Below are positions 1 to 8,063 of a stretch of 23,672 bases of DNA, piece after piece; the first letter of the stretch is position 1; each line of letters starts with the position of its first letter. The notes beneath the pieces were generated by a model. The model had not been told where the DNA came from and did no database searches. It saw nothing but the letters and a program-made list of their open reading frames with translations. The position numbers and the translations under genes were made by a program. The stretch lies in the NCBI GenBank assembly GCA_934217675.1, contig CAKQCV010000043.1, forward strand, positions 1 to 23,672, given 5' to 3'. This DNA is from an uncultured Prevotella sp. (GTDB lineage: Bacteria > Bacteroidota > Bacteroidia > Bacteroidales > Bacteroidaceae).

Positions 1-716
1 TCGTTGCTGCCGTAGCAGCTGTTGCATATTTAGGACTTGCAGCTTATAACTCTTATCAGGCAGCTCAAAAGGCTAAATTCGAGGCTGAGATGGAGGCTTC
101 TCTCATTGAAACCAAGAAACAGGCTAAAGTTGAGAAGAAAACCGAGGCTCCTAAGGTTGAGCAGGTGCAGAAAGTTGAGAAGGTTAAATCTTCTATCGCA
201 TTTACTCCTCCTGTAATCAAGAAGGACTCAGAGGTGAAGCCTGAGGAGGAAATGAAAACTCAGGATGAGTTGAAGGAAACCAAGACTGCCATCGGTGCAT
301 TCGATGTAAAAGGTAACGACGAGGCAGGCGGTACTGTGTTGAAGGCTGTTGAGGAGATTGCTACCCCAGAGCCTCCAAAACAGCAAGAAGCAGAACAGAA
401 CAAGGTATTCGACGTTGTTGAGCAACAGCCTTCATATCCTGGAGGTATGGGTGCTCTGAACCAGTGGTTGGCAAGCAACATCAAGTATCCTGTAATGGCT
501 GCCGAGAACGGTATTGAGGGACGTGTTGTCGTTCAGTTCGTTGTTGAGCGTGATGGTTCAGTTTCTGGTGTACATGTTGTTCGTGGTGTTGACCCATCAT
601 TGGACAAAGAGGCTACTCGCGTGGTTTCTCAGATGCCTAAGTGGATTCCTGGTAAGCAGAATGGTTCTGCAGTACGTGTTAAATACACTGTACCTGTAAC
701 ATTCCGTCTCCAGTAA
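1..716 (+). CDS. tonB: TonB family energy transducer, 5' end outside window
   Basis: This is the inner-membrane-anchored periplasmic protein that passes proton-motive energy from ExbB/ExbD to TonB-dependent outer-membrane receptors. The frame is open from base 3 with no start, so the gene begins upstream. The first visible codons read as an Ala/Val-rich end of a membrane segment ending near AAYNSYQAA. A long Lys/Glu/Pro/Val-rich linker follows, as expected for the periplasm-spanning region. The C-terminal domain is clear: SYPGGMGALNQWL, then IKYP, then GIEGRVVVQFVVERDGSV, then MPKWIPGKQNG and a final PVTFRL. These are the hallmark blocks of the TonB C-terminal fold. A terminator-like hairpin follows. 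In Bacteroidota this gene usually sits after exbB and exbD, which would lie left of the window. The family call is firm; which receptors it serves cannot be read here. Confidence 0.92.
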   Translation, partial: VAAVAAVAYLGLAAYNSYQAAQKAKFEAEMEASLIETKKQAKVEKKTEAPKVEQVQKVEKVKSSIAFTPPVIKKDSEVKPEEEMKTQDELKETKTAIGAFDVKGNDEAGGTVLKAVEEIATPEPPKQQEAEQNKVFDVVEQQPSYPGGMGALNQWLASNIKYPVMAAENGIEGRVVVQFVVERDGSVSGVHVVRGVDPSLDKEATRVVSQMPKWIPGKQNGSAVRVKYTVPVTFRLQ

Positions 717-733
717 AATCATAGTCTAACATG

Positions 734-786
734 GAAAGGTAGAGGTAATGTCTCATCTTTGAGGTATTTCTCTACCTTTCTTTTTA
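734..786 (+). terminator. Hairpin with T-tract after tonB
   Basis: GAAAGGTAGAG (734-744) pairs perfectly with CTCTACCTTTC (770-780) and is followed by TTTTT. It is a textbook intrinsic terminator shape. No TAnnTTTG box is visible between it and the next start at 819, so it may act as a partial (attenuating) terminator within the cluster. Confidence 0.75.
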
Positions 787-818
787 TATAAAACCTAATA
801 AAAATAAAGGAAAAGAAC

Positions 819-1778
819 ATGAAGCGAATAACATTCACATATATTGTTATGACATTGTCATTATTGGTTTTCTGCACTTGTGGTGGACAGAAGTCCAAGA
901 ATGCCAGAACGGATACCTATGCTTCCGGTAAGATGACATTGATGTGCGACGAAAGCTTCAGCCCCATCGTAAAGGAGGAACTTGAGGTATTCCATGCAAT
1001 GTATCCGGATGCACATGTAACAGCGAAATACACAAATGAAATAGATGCATTCAACGCACTGATGAAACAAAAAGTGCATCTGATAATAACAGCAAGAAAT
1101 TTCTCAGCAAAGCAACTTGAATACTTCAAAAGCAACAAGATACAGCCGAGATGGTTTCCAATAGGATACGATGGACTTGCCTTTATAATAAACAGAAACA
1201 ACGTTGACTCTTGCATAACAGTAAAAGATATAAAAAGAATTTTGTCAGGACAAGCAACAAAATGGACAGAAATAAATAAAGGGTCAAAACTTGGAACTAT
1301 TGATGTTGTATTTGACAACAAACAGTCAGCTGCTGTTCGCTGGGCTGTAGATTCCATACTTGGAGGAAAGCCTATAAACAGTCCTAACATCTCTGCTGTA
1401 AAAACAAGCGCAGAGGTAATAAAATATGTTGAAAAAACTCCTAATGCAATTGGAATAATCGGAAGTAACTGGCTAAATGACAAACGAGATACAACAAATG
1501 TCACTTTCAAGAAAAACATAACGGTAATGTCTGTCTGTCAAATGGAAAGAGCAACAGAAATGAACAGTTGGAAGCCTTATCAACTTTATCTCCTTGACGG
1601 ACGTTACCCTTTTGCAAGAACAATATATGCCTTACTTGCTGACCCATTCCATGGACTTCCTGTAGGAGTGGCTAATTTCATGCAGTCTCCACAAGGACAG
1701 AAGATAATACTAAAATCAGCTCTCCTTCCATATCGTGGAGATCTCGAATGGCGCAGTGTTCAAGTTAATGATAATTAA
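819..1778 (+). CDS. PstS-like periplasmic substrate-binding lipoprotein
   Basis: A 319-residue protein with an N-terminal lipoprotein-type signal: basic start MKR, hydrophobic stretch, then LVFC with Cys19 (Cys21 is a second candidate), followed by GGQKSKN. The mature part resembles type-2 periplasmic binding proteins of the PstS group: a first strand ending in CDESFSPIV, IITARNFS, then FPIGYDGLAFIINRNN and a VKDIKRILSGQATKW block typical of phosphate-binding homologues. No pstC/A/B transporter genes are beside it. It lies between tonB and a TPR gene, an arrangement I recall as common in Bacteroidota, so it may work with the TonB machinery rather than a classical Pst transporter. The start is supported by AAAGGA shortly upstream. 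The ligand is unproven. Confidence 0.8.
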   Translation: MKRITFTYIVMTLSLLVFCTCGGQKSKNARTDTYASGKMTLMCDESFSPIVKEELEVFHAMYPDAHVTAKYTNEIDAFNALMKQKVHLIITARNFSAKQLEYFKSNKIQPRWFPIGYDGLAFIINRNNVDSCITVKDIKRILSGQATKWTEINKGSKLGTIDVVFDNKQSAAVRWAVDSILGGKPINSPNISAVKTSAEVIKYVEKTPNAIGIIGSNWLNDKRDTTNVTFKKNITVMSVCQMERATEMNSWKPYQLYLLDGRYPFARTIYALLADPFHGLPVGVANFMQSPQGQKIILKSALLPYRGDLEWRSVQVNDN

Positions 1779-1849
1779 AAGTTCAATAATATTTGAAGAA
1801 AGAATACAATTTATTCCACAATATACTGTTAGATAAAATAAAAAGTAAT

Positions 1850-1857
1850 TATCTTTG
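1850..1857 (+). promoter_or_regulatory. Bacteroidota -7 box for the TPR gene
   Basis: TATCTTTG matches TAnnTTTG exactly and lies 48 bases upstream of the TPR gene start. The -33 region (about 1826-1831) is only a poor match. Confidence 0.5.
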
Positions 1858-1905
1858 CATATATAAAATAGAGAATTGTAAAAACAAATTAAACAAATCC
1901 GACTT

Positions 1906-3357
1906 ATGAAAACAATAAAATATTTATTAATGGGAGCACTGATAACAACATTCAGTAGCTCGGCTATGGCACAAGCAACAGCAAAAGATGCTGTTAATGC
2001 CATCAAAACAAACAAAGACAAGGCTGCAGTAGCAGCAATAGTCAAAGAAGCAACAAAAGCGAGCAAGAAAGATGCAAAAGCACTTTCTGCTATCGGACGT
2101 GCATATCTTGATGTTAAGGATACTGCAAACACTCGCAAATATGCAGACATGGCTATTACTATTACAAACAAAGCAAAAAGCGGAAAGGTTGGCGATGGAT
2201 TTATGCTGATGGGTGATCTTGAATATTATAAAGACAATCCTGGTGCAGCTGCAGCTATGTACCAAAATGCATATTATGTAGAGCCTAACAACATCAATGC
2301 TTATGTAAAGTATGCACGTGTAATGCGTGGAGTTTCTCCTGACATGGCAGTTGAACAGTTAGAGAAAGTTCGCTCTCTCGACCCTAATTATCCGGTTGAT
2401 GCCGAGGCTGCACATATTTACTATGAGGCAGCAAAGAAAAATGGTGCCTACATGCAAAAAGTACTTGAGTATTACGGCAAAGTTTCGCCAGAGAAACTCT
2501 ACGCACATGACCCAAGCTATCTTACAGAGTATGCTCTTGCAGCTTTTGCAAATCAGAAAAATGATATTTCAAAGAAACTTGCTTTGTTTGGATTGTCAAA
2601 GAAGCCACGTAACGCTGGTTACAACCGATTAGCTCTTTATAACTCTGTAGAGTTAAAACAGTTTGACGAGGCCAAGGGATATGTTGACGCTCTATTCAAC
2701 AAAAGTGACTCTGTTGATTTAACAGCTAACGACTACAAATTTGCAGGAATTACTTTTAACGCGTTGAAAGATTATGACTCAGCAATAACATATTACAACA
2801 AACAGCTTGAGAGCGCAACAGAGCCTGCACAGAAAGCAAACGTACTAAAAGACCTTTCTGATGCTTATAAAGCAAAGGGAGACTTCAAAACTTCTCTGAC
2901 TAAATATGAAGAGTATCTACAGTTAAATCCAAAAGTAGGAATCAACGACTACAACGGACTTGCTAACATCTATCGCAACCAAGCTGCAAACCAAAAGGGT
3001 GCTGAACAGGTTGCGTCTGTAAACAAGGCTGTAGAAATATACAAGACAATGGAAGAGAAATATCCAAGCAATGCTGACTTCTGCAACTTTATGGCAGCTC
3101 GTACTCTTGGCTTACTTGACCCGACACAAGCAAAAGGTCTTGCAAGACCATACTACGAGAAATTGGCTAATATTATTGAGCAAAAGGGTGTAAAGGATAA
3201 TTCTGACAAAGCACGCATCAGCGAGGCTTATACATATCTTGGCATTTATCTATACAAGATCAAAAATGAGGCTGCTGCTGCTAAACCTTATTTTGAGAAG
3301 TTAATCCAAATTGACCCAGAGAATGCTACTGCAAAACAAGTTCTTGCAACATACTAA
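1906..3357 (+). CDS. Secreted tetratricopeptide-repeat protein
   Basis: A 483-residue protein with a clean Sec signal peptide (MKTIKYLLMGALITTF, then a cut after AMA-QA). The rest is helical and built of TPR-like units: A-IGRAYLDVKDTANTRKYADMA, GDLEYYKDNPGAAAAMYQNAYYVEPNN, YVKYARVMRGVSPDMAVEQLEKVRSLDPNY (each quoted in part), and later KAKGDFKTSLTKYEEYLQLNP and a C-terminal unit ending YFEKLIQIDPENATAKQVLA. Such proteins act as protein-protein scaffolds, here in the periplasm or at the outer-membrane side. It follows the substrate-binding lipoprotein by 127 bases with its own -7 box, and is closed by a strong terminator. The neighbourhood with tonB suggests an envelope energy or uptake role, but the partner is unknown. 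Confidence 0.85.
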   Translation: MKTIKYLLMGALITTFSSSAMAQATAKDAVNAIKTNKDKAAVAAIVKEATKASKKDAKALSAIGRAYLDVKDTANTRKYADMAITITNKAKSGKVGDGFMLMGDLEYYKDNPGAAAAMYQNAYYVEPNNINAYVKYARVMRGVSPDMAVEQLEKVRSLDPNYPVDAEAAHIYYEAAKKNGAYMQKVLEYYGKVSPEKLYAHDPSYLTEYALAAFANQKNDISKKLALFGLSKKPRNAGYNRLALYNSVELKQFDEAKGYVDALFNKSDSVDLTANDYKFAGITFNALKDYDSAITYYNKQLESATEPAQKANVLKDLSDAYKAKGDFKTSLTKYEEYLQLNPKVGINDYNGLANIYRNQAANQKGAEQVASVNKAVEIYKTMEEKYPSNADFCNFMAARTLGLLDPTQAKGLARPYYEKLANIIEQKGVKDNSDKARISEAYTYLGIYLYKIKNEAAAAKPYFEKLIQIDPENATAKQVLATY

Positions 3358-3385
3358 TACATAAAATACACCATTAATTCAATCC

Positions 3386-3425
3386 CCGTATCCTTATTCA
3401 AATCAAGGATACGGTGATTTTTCTT
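3386..3425 (+). terminator. Intrinsic terminator after the TPR gene
   Basis: CCGTATCCTT (3386-3395) pairs with AAGGATACGG (3405-3414), followed by a T-rich run (TGATTTTTCTT). Ten base pairs with a nine-base loop. Confidence 0.85.
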
Positions 3426-3549
3426 AATTAGCAACATCCTCACAGGAAAGAAATAGAACATCCAACAACGATGCCGCAAATACACTCTTTTAAAATAAAG
3501 ATGACTATATCATTAATTCAAACTAAACTAACAACATAATTTTAAGCAC

Positions 3550-3580
3550 AAAAAAAGAGCAAATCCCGAAAGAAATGCTC
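3550..3580 (-). terminator. Weak terminator after the ferredoxin gene
   Basis: Read on the minus strand, GAGCA (3580-3576) pairs with TGCTC (3561-3557), with a small internal loop and a short inner pairing, followed by seven T (3556-3550). The stem is short, so this is tentative. Confidence 0.45.
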
Positions 3581-3642
3581 CATAGTTTCTAAAACTTAAT
3601 AATATATGAGATTTTATTCTCCTTAAAGTTGCCCTTTTTAAA

Positions 3643-3813
3643 TTACTCACCAAGGCTAATAGCCTCAGAAGGACATACAGAAGCGCAAGTACCGCACTCT
3701 GTGCATGCATCTGCATCAATTGAATACTTTTCGCCTTCTGAAATTGCACCTGAAGGACACTCATCAATACATGTACCACATGCGATACAGTTATCACCAA
3801 TTACGTAAGCCAT
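3643..3813 (-). CDS. Small 2[4Fe-4S] ferredoxin
   Basis: A 56-residue protein. It holds two classical clusters: C9-IA-C12-GT-C15-IDE-C19-P and C37-TE-C40-GT-C43-ASV-C47-P, the CxxCxxCxxxCP pattern of clostridial-type ferredoxins. It is a soluble cytoplasmic low-potential electron carrier, for example for pyruvate:ferredoxin oxidoreductase in anaerobes. Length and the pseudo-twofold arrangement fit the family exactly. It is transcribed alone, leftwards, from a TACCTTTG box at 3879-3872 and ends before a weak terminator. No ribosome-binding sequence is obvious, as is usual in this phylum. The short length makes it easy to miss. A longer open frame on the same strand (3528-3800) overlaps it out of frame and has no family features. 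Confidence 0.95.
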   Translation of the reverse strand: MAYVIGDNCIACGTCIDECPSGAISEGEKYSIDADACTECGTCASVCPSEAISLGE

Positions 3814-3871
3814 AATGTTTTTATATTTTAATCGTTAATAATATTCTTCGTACTTATTTGTTTGTACGATG

Positions 3872-3879
3872 CAAAGGTA
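3872..3879 (-). promoter_or_regulatory. -7 box of the ferredoxin promoter
   Basis: On the minus strand the bases read TACCTTTG, an exact TAnnTTTG, 58 bases before the ferredoxin start. No TTTG is found at the usual distance upstream; a palindrome sits there instead. Confidence 0.65.
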
Positions 3880-3893
3880 GTAATTTTATTTTT

Positions 3894-3913
3894 AATACCT
3901 AATATTTGGTATT
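3894..3913. promoter_or_regulatory. Near-perfect 20-bp palindrome at the -33 position of the ferredoxin promoter
   Basis: AATACC (3894-3899) and GGTATT (3908-3913) flank AATATT, with only one T-T mismatch pair. Its centre is about 24 bases upstream of the -7 box, where the -33 element should be, so it could be an operator or an activator site. No known binding protein is implied. Confidence 0.4.
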
Positions 3914-4091
3914 ATTATTTTCAAAATTTAACTTTTTAAGATAAAAAAACTACAATAACAGGAGAAACAGCACCAATAAATAGGTATCAAAGGCTGTTAA
4001 ACAAATAACAAATATTTAGTACTCAAAAAGCTATATGCATACAAATACAATATCACAGTTATTTTATCGTTATATAATAAATAGAAAGAAC

Positions 4092-4844
4092 ATGATAAAG
4101 AGATTACTAATCAGTTTAACAATACTTTTACTGTCTATAAGCGCAAAATCGCAAGACACACAGGTACAGAACCGACCTTATACAGACTTACGCCCATTTC
4201 ATTTTGGTGTTATGGTAGGAACACATCTTCAGGATTTGGAATTTATGAATGTTGGTCCACAAACTATAACTACCGACGATGGTGTTGTGGAACGAGTTAT
4301 CACCACAGACCAAGACCGTTGGGATCCAGGATTTACCGTTGGAGTACTTGGCGAAACAAGATTGGGCAGCAATTTTGCTTTTCGACTTGCTCCTGCAATG
4401 TATTTCGGTACAAGAAATATAAAGTTTATGAATCTCAGCGAAAAGACAGGAGCAGGAGAATATGTAACAAGGAATCAAGAGCTTAAAACCATATACATTT
4501 CTACAGCTATGGATTTAATATTCAGTGCACCAAGATTCAATAACCACCGTCCATACATAATGGCAGGCTTTAACCCAATGTTGAATCTATCTGGAGGAGA
4601 CAACGATTATGTAAAGTTAAAAGGATATGATCTATTTCTTGAAGTTGGTATTGGATGTGACTTTTACCTTCCATTCTTCAAACTCCGACCTGAACTTAAA
4701 TTCAGTTACGGACTAACAAACTGTTTAGACACGAAACATGCAGACAGATTCAAGGATCCAAGTATGGCAGACCGCTATATGTATGCAAACAGCGTAAAGG
4801 AATGTAGGAGCAAAATAATTGCACTGACATTTTATTTCGAATAA
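4092..4844 (+). CDS. porT: PorT-like outer-membrane beta-barrel protein
   Basis: A 250-residue protein when started at 4092, where AGAAAG precedes ATG and the N-terminus becomes a good signal peptide (MIKRLLISLTILLLSISAKS). An upstream in-frame start at 4035 would add 19 residues in front of the signal and is less likely. The mature chain begins with RPYTDLRPFHFGVMVGTHLQ, typical of the PorT/PorV-era small barrel proteins of Bacteroidota, and continues as alternating aromatic/polar strands (FAFRLAPAMYFGTRN, RPYIMAGFNPMLNLSG, LRPELKFSYGL) ending in LTFYFE with a terminal aromatic. PorT is an outer-membrane component linked to the type IX secretion and gliding machinery. rmuC starts 12 bases later, so the two are probably one operon. 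The exact PorT assignment rather than a general porin-family barrel is moderately sure. Confidence 0.72.
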   Translation: MIKRLLISLTILLLSISAKSQDTQVQNRPYTDLRPFHFGVMVGTHLQDLEFMNVGPQTITTDDGVVERVITTDQDRWDPGFTVGVLGETRLGSNFAFRLAPAMYFGTRNIKFMNLSEKTGAGEYVTRNQELKTIYISTAMDLIFSAPRFNNHRPYIMAGFNPMLNLSGGDNDYVKLKGYDLFLEVGIGCDFYLPFFKLRPELKFSYGLTNCLDTKHADRFKDPSMADRYMYANSVKECRSKIIALTFYFE

Positions 4845-4856
4845 AAATTATAACTC

Positions 4857-6257
4857 ATGGAATTTACTATATACATAATAATAGGTATAATCATTGGTCT
4901 TGCAACAGGCATACTGATAAGCAACACAAAAGCTACGGCACAAAAAAAACTGCAAGAAGCAGAAATCAATCATCTCAACAAAAAAATTGAAGAAAACAAG
5001 CAGACTGCAGAAAAAGAAAAACAAGCAATAAGGCTAAACGATGAACAAATCATCAGCACTGAACGCAAAACTCATGTAGCTGAAATTGCAAATATAAAAG
5101 AAAGCTATGAAAAGCAAGCACAACAACTGAAAGAGCAAATTGCAAGTGAAAGACAATATGCCACACAAATGAGAGAAGAAAATGATAAGCAGTGGATGCA
5201 AAAATTCGAAGCTCTGAAACAAGAAATGCAAAAAAACGCAGCAGAACAACTTGCAGCAAAACAAAAAGACCTTCAAGAAAACAACCGTATACAGATAGAT
5301 GAACTATTGAAACCGCTCAAAGAGCAATTTGCCGACTTCAAAAGAACTGTAGAAGAAAGCAAAACAATGAATGAAGTCAACAAAAAAGAGCTTCAAAGCA
5401 CATTTGAGACAACGATGAAACTATTTCAGCAAGAACAGCAACAAACAGTATCATTGTTAAAGGAACAGACACTAAAAATAGGCTCAGATGCAGCTAACTT
5501 GACAAAAGCATTGAAAGGTGATAGCAAGATGCAAGGCGACTGGGGAGAAATGGTACTGGAAACAATTCTTGAAAACAGTGGACTTAGAAAAGACGAAGAA
5601 TTCTTTATTCAGGAAAATACAAAAGATGAAAACGGAAAGAATTATCGCCCAGACGTTATAGTGCGTTTCCCTGAAGGCAGATCCGTAATTATTGACTCTA
5701 AAGTATCTCTCACCGCTTACACGGATGCTATATCTACTGATGATGAAGCAGAACGCGACAGATTAATGAAAGCTCATACACTAAGCGTTAAGAAACATAT
5801 TGATGAATTGGCAGAAAAAGACTACGGAAAACTTGTAGACGATGCTATTGGCTTCGTATTAATGTTTATTCCAAACGAGACAAGTTATATTGCCGCAATG
5901 AAACTACAACCAAATCTAAGTAGATACGCCTACAGCAAAAAAGTTATAATTATATCGCCAAGCAATCTCTTGATGGCATTGCAGCTTGCATACAATCTAT
6001 GGCAATACGACCGCCAAAACAAGAATGTTGAAAAAATTGTGAAGACAGCAGCAGATTTATATGACAAAGTTGCCGGATTTGAGGATACTTTCAACGGCAT
6101 TGGTGATATGCTGACAAAATTGAATACATATTATACAAAGGCACGCAACCAGCTGTATGAAGGAAGTGGCAATGTGATGAGAAGAGTTGAAAACTTGAAA
6201 TCATATGGCGTAACACCTAAAAAGAAAATAAAAGCATTGGAAGAAGGTGCAGAATAA
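4857..6257 (+). CDS. rmuC: RmuC-family DNA recombination protein
   Basis: A 466-residue protein. Residues 1-21 form a membrane anchor (IYIIIGIIIGLATGILI). Residues of about 25-215 are a long Lys/Glu/Gln-rich coiled coil. The C-terminal RmuC domain follows: KGDSKMQGDWGEMVLETILE, then RPDVIVRFPEGRSVIIDSKV, then FVLMFIPNE and SPSNLLMALQL. The DSK and GDWGE blocks are those of the restriction-endonuclease-like core. RmuC proteins limit inversions at short repeats and have been proposed to be nucleases; the reaction is not settled. It lies immediately after the PorT-like gene. The last 18 bases of the gene's hairpin arm (6232-6249) are also part of a terminator for the convergent gene on the other strand. 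Confidence 0.93.
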   Translation: MEFTIYIIIGIIIGLATGILISNTKATAQKKLQEAEINHLNKKIEENKQTAEKEKQAIRLNDEQIISTERKTHVAEIANIKESYEKQAQQLKEQIASERQYATQMREENDKQWMQKFEALKQEMQKNAAEQLAAKQKDLQENNRIQIDELLKPLKEQFADFKRTVEESKTMNEVNKKELQSTFETTMKLFQQEQQQTVSLLKEQTLKIGSDAANLTKALKGDSKMQGDWGEMVLETILENSGLRKDEEFFIQENTKDENGKNYRPDVIVRFPEGRSVIIDSKVSLTAYTDAISTDDEAERDRLMKAHTLSVKKHIDELAEKDYGKLVDDAIGFVLMFIPNETSYIAAMKLQPNLSRYAYSKKVIIISPSNLLMALQLAYNLWQYDRQNKNVEKIVKTAADLYDKVAGFEDTFNGIGDMLTKLNTYYTKARNQLYEGSGNVMRRVENLKSYGVTPKKKIKALEEGAE

Positions 6258-6281
6258 AACCTACACCTTCTTCCAATGCTT
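6232..6281 (-). terminator. Terminator between convergent genes, left arm inside rmuC
   Basis: An 18-base perfect inverted repeat: 6232-6249 pairs with 6264-6281 (14-base loop). On the minus strand the stem is followed by TTTTATTTTCTTTTTA, a good U-rich tail, so it should terminate the lipoprotein transcript. On the plus strand there is no T-tract after it, so for rmuC it may only protect the 3' end. Confidence 0.75.
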
Positions 6282-6293
6282 GCGAAAACTATA

Positions 6294-7145
6294 TTACTGT
6301 TTTACCTGTATTACCAAATACTTGCTTGTACTCCAAAACAGTTGAGGATTTGTTATACGCAACACGTATTGGTCTTTTGCATCTGTTGAAAGAGAATAAC
6401 TGCTTGACGGATGCATAGTAAGCAACTTGGCAGACTTAGAGTAAAGTTTTATCTCCTTGTCTACACGAATATCAATTTTTGTAAAATAGTTCTTGTTAAA
6501 ATTACCTTGAAGCACTTTACCTTTAACAAGTATATTCTGTTTTTTCAACTCCTTCTTTGTACCGAAAGCAAACCATGCAGTGTTAAGTTGCTTGTCTTGT
6601 GAATCAATAGTCTGACTCTTTTGTTCACTCTCCGATTTCAGATCAGAAACATTAGTATTCAGAGTATTAATTGTTTGATCAAGTTCCGCAATATGAATAT
6701 TTTTCGCATCAAGTTCAGCTCTCAATTCCTTTAATTGTGAATCTTTCTCCTCAAGCTGTTTTATTAGATTGTCAACAGTACGCTTCAATTCAGAACTTTT
6801 AAACGAACTTTCTCTCATCTGTTGCTGTAATTTTGCAATAAGCTCGCGATTTTGTTCCATTCTCTGCTGTATAAACTTTATGTTTTCCCTTATCTGCTGC
6901 TGGCTGTTTGCGCCTTCACCATCCTTAGCAATAGTAACACGGTCCTCAGCCTTATTAATAGCCCGGAAACCTTCCTCAACATCATTAAGGATTCCCATCA
7001 TATCATTTATCTCATTGTCTCGTTGCTCAATAATCTTCTGCAGCGAGTCATTCTGAACGATATTCGTCTGCGACTGCTGCGCTTTTTCATTTTTGCAAGC
7101 AACTATCGTTGCCATGCAAAAAGCAATTAACAAAATCTTTTTCAT
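6294..7145 (-). CDS. Coiled-coil lipoprotein, function unknown
   Basis: A 283-residue protein with a good lipobox: MKKILLIAFCMATIVAC, Cys17, followed by KNEK. Residues of about 25-185 are strongly heptad-like (for example RENIKFIQQRMEQNRELIAKL and LKRTVDNLIKQLEEKDSQL, quoted in part), which predicts a long coiled coil in the periplasm or on the surface. The C-terminal part of about 190-283 is a compact domain starting AWFAFGTKKELKKQNILVKG and ending in YLVIQVKQ. Related Bacteroidota proteins are sometimes labelled collagen-binding (Cbp1-like) adhesins; I cannot confirm that from sequence. It lies 55 bases downstream of rsmI on the same strand with no visible promoter in the gap, so it is probably co-transcribed. 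Confidence 0.8.
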   Translation of the reverse strand: MKKILLIAFCMATIVACKNEKAQQSQTNIVQNDSLQKIIEQRDNEINDMMGILNDVEEGFRAINKAEDRVTIAKDGEGANSQQQIRENIKFIQQRMEQNRELIAKLQQQMRESSFKSSELKRTVDNLIKQLEEKDSQLKELRAELDAKNIHIAELDQTINTLNTNVSDLKSESEQKSQTIDSQDKQLNTAWFAFGTKKELKKQNILVKGKVLQGNFNKNYFTKIDIRVDKEIKLYSKSAKLLTMHPSSSYSLSTDAKDQYVLRITNPQLFWSTSKYLVIQVKQ

Positions 7146-7200
7146 AATCTTATGTAATTTTAGAACTCTGTTTATTTATATCCAAGATGTCTCCATATTA

Positions 7201-7968
7201 TTATTCAACATCCACAATATCAGCATAATTTCTGTGTTTCTTGCTCTTCCCCTTTGCCTTCTCCGTTTTTCCAGCATCATTTTCCTTTACTTTATCAGAT
7301 GCAGCTCCGGCAAGCACAATTACAAACTCACCCTTTGGCGGAATTTCCTCAAAATGGGCAATAACTTCATCAAGTGTTCCCCTAACACTCTCTTCATGGA
7401 TCTTTGATATCTCACGGCAAGCACTTACTTGACGTTCACCTCCGAAATACTCGGAAAATTGTTTTAGAGTCTTTACAACGCGATATGGAGATTCATAAAA
7501 AATCATTGTTCTTGTCTCTTTCTGCAAACTCTCCAATTTTGTAGCACGTCCTTTTTTCTGAGGCAAAAATCCCTCAAAGCAAAATCTGTCGCAAGGTAAT
7601 CCTGATGAAACCAACGCCGGAACAAAAGCAGTTGCACCAGGAAGACATTGTACAGTTATCCCAGCAGCCACCGCCTCACGAGCAAGATAGAACCCTGGAT
7701 CACTAATACCAGGTGTTCCAGCATCGCTGATAAGAGCTATAGTCTGCCCTCCTTTCAGCCGTTCCACGATGCCAGCCGTTGTTCCATGCTCATTAAATTT
7801 ATGATGCGCCATCAGTTGATTCCTAATATCAAAATGCTTCAACAGGATACCCGATGTTCGTGTATCCTCTGCGAGTACCAAATCCGCTTCTTTCAAAATG
7901 CGTATTGCTCGAAGTGTAATATCTTCCATGTTACCGACAGGTGTCGGCACTATATATAATGTTCCCAT
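7201..7968 (-). CDS. rsmI: 16S rRNA (cytidine1402-2'-O)-methyltransferase RsmI
   Basis: RsmI uses S-adenosylmethionine to methylate the ribose of C1402 in the decoding centre of 16S rRNA. The 255-residue product starts MGTLYIVPTPVGNMEDITLRA, the family signature, and has LAEDTRTS at 32-39, SDAGTPGISDPG at 81-92 (SAM-binding tetrapyrrole-methylase fold) and CLPGATAFVPALVSSGLP at 108-125. The start at 7968 is preferred over an in-frame ATG at 7980 because the predicted -7 box covers 7978-7985, which would leave the upstream ATG outside the transcript; the family also normally begins at MGT. The C-terminal 30 residues are Lys-rich. The gene is divergent from tdk and is followed by a coiled-coil lipoprotein gene. 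Confidence 0.95.
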   Translation of the reverse strand: MGTLYIVPTPVGNMEDITLRAIRILKEADLVLAEDTRTSGILLKHFDIRNQLMAHHKFNEHGTTAGIVERLKGGQTIALISDAGTPGISDPGFYLAREAVAAGITVQCLPGATAFVPALVSSGLPCDRFCFEGFLPQKKGRATKLESLQKETRTMIFYESPYRVVKTLKQFSEYFGGERQVSACREISKIHEESVRGTLDEVIAHFEEIPPKGEFVIVLAGAASDKVKENDAGKTEKAKGKSKKHRNYADIVDVE

Positions 7969-7977
7969 ATGTAGCCA

Positions 7978-8009
7978 CAAATATAAGGATATTAATCATG
8001 TACAACAAA
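7978..8009 (-). promoter_or_regulatory. rsmI promoter, nearly leaderless
   Basis: On the minus strand TTTG (8009-8006), 20 bases, then TATATTTG (7985-7978). Only nine bases separate the -7 box from the rsmI ATG at 7968, so the 5' leader must be only a few bases. Confidence 0.7.
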
Positions 8010-8024
8010 AAAACAGGCAGTTTC

Positions 8025-8056
8025 TTTGCAATTTTTAAAACGTCTTTGTAATTTTG
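8025..8056 (+). promoter_or_regulatory. tdk promoter, nearly leaderless
   Basis: TTTG (8025-8028), 20 bases, then TAATTTTG (8049-8056). Only seven bases (8057-8063) separate it from the tdk ATG and they hold no Shine-Dalgarno sequence. Confidence 0.7.
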
Positions 8057-8063
8057 CGCCTAA

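Noticed and set aside
917..1519. 200-codon minus-strand frame inside the substrate-binding lipoprotein gene
   Set aside because: No start context and no family features; the plus-strand frame is clearly the gene.
3528..3800. 90-codon open frame on the minus strand over the ferredoxin gene
   Set aside because: It is an out-of-frame shadow; the ferredoxin frame has all eight cluster cysteines.
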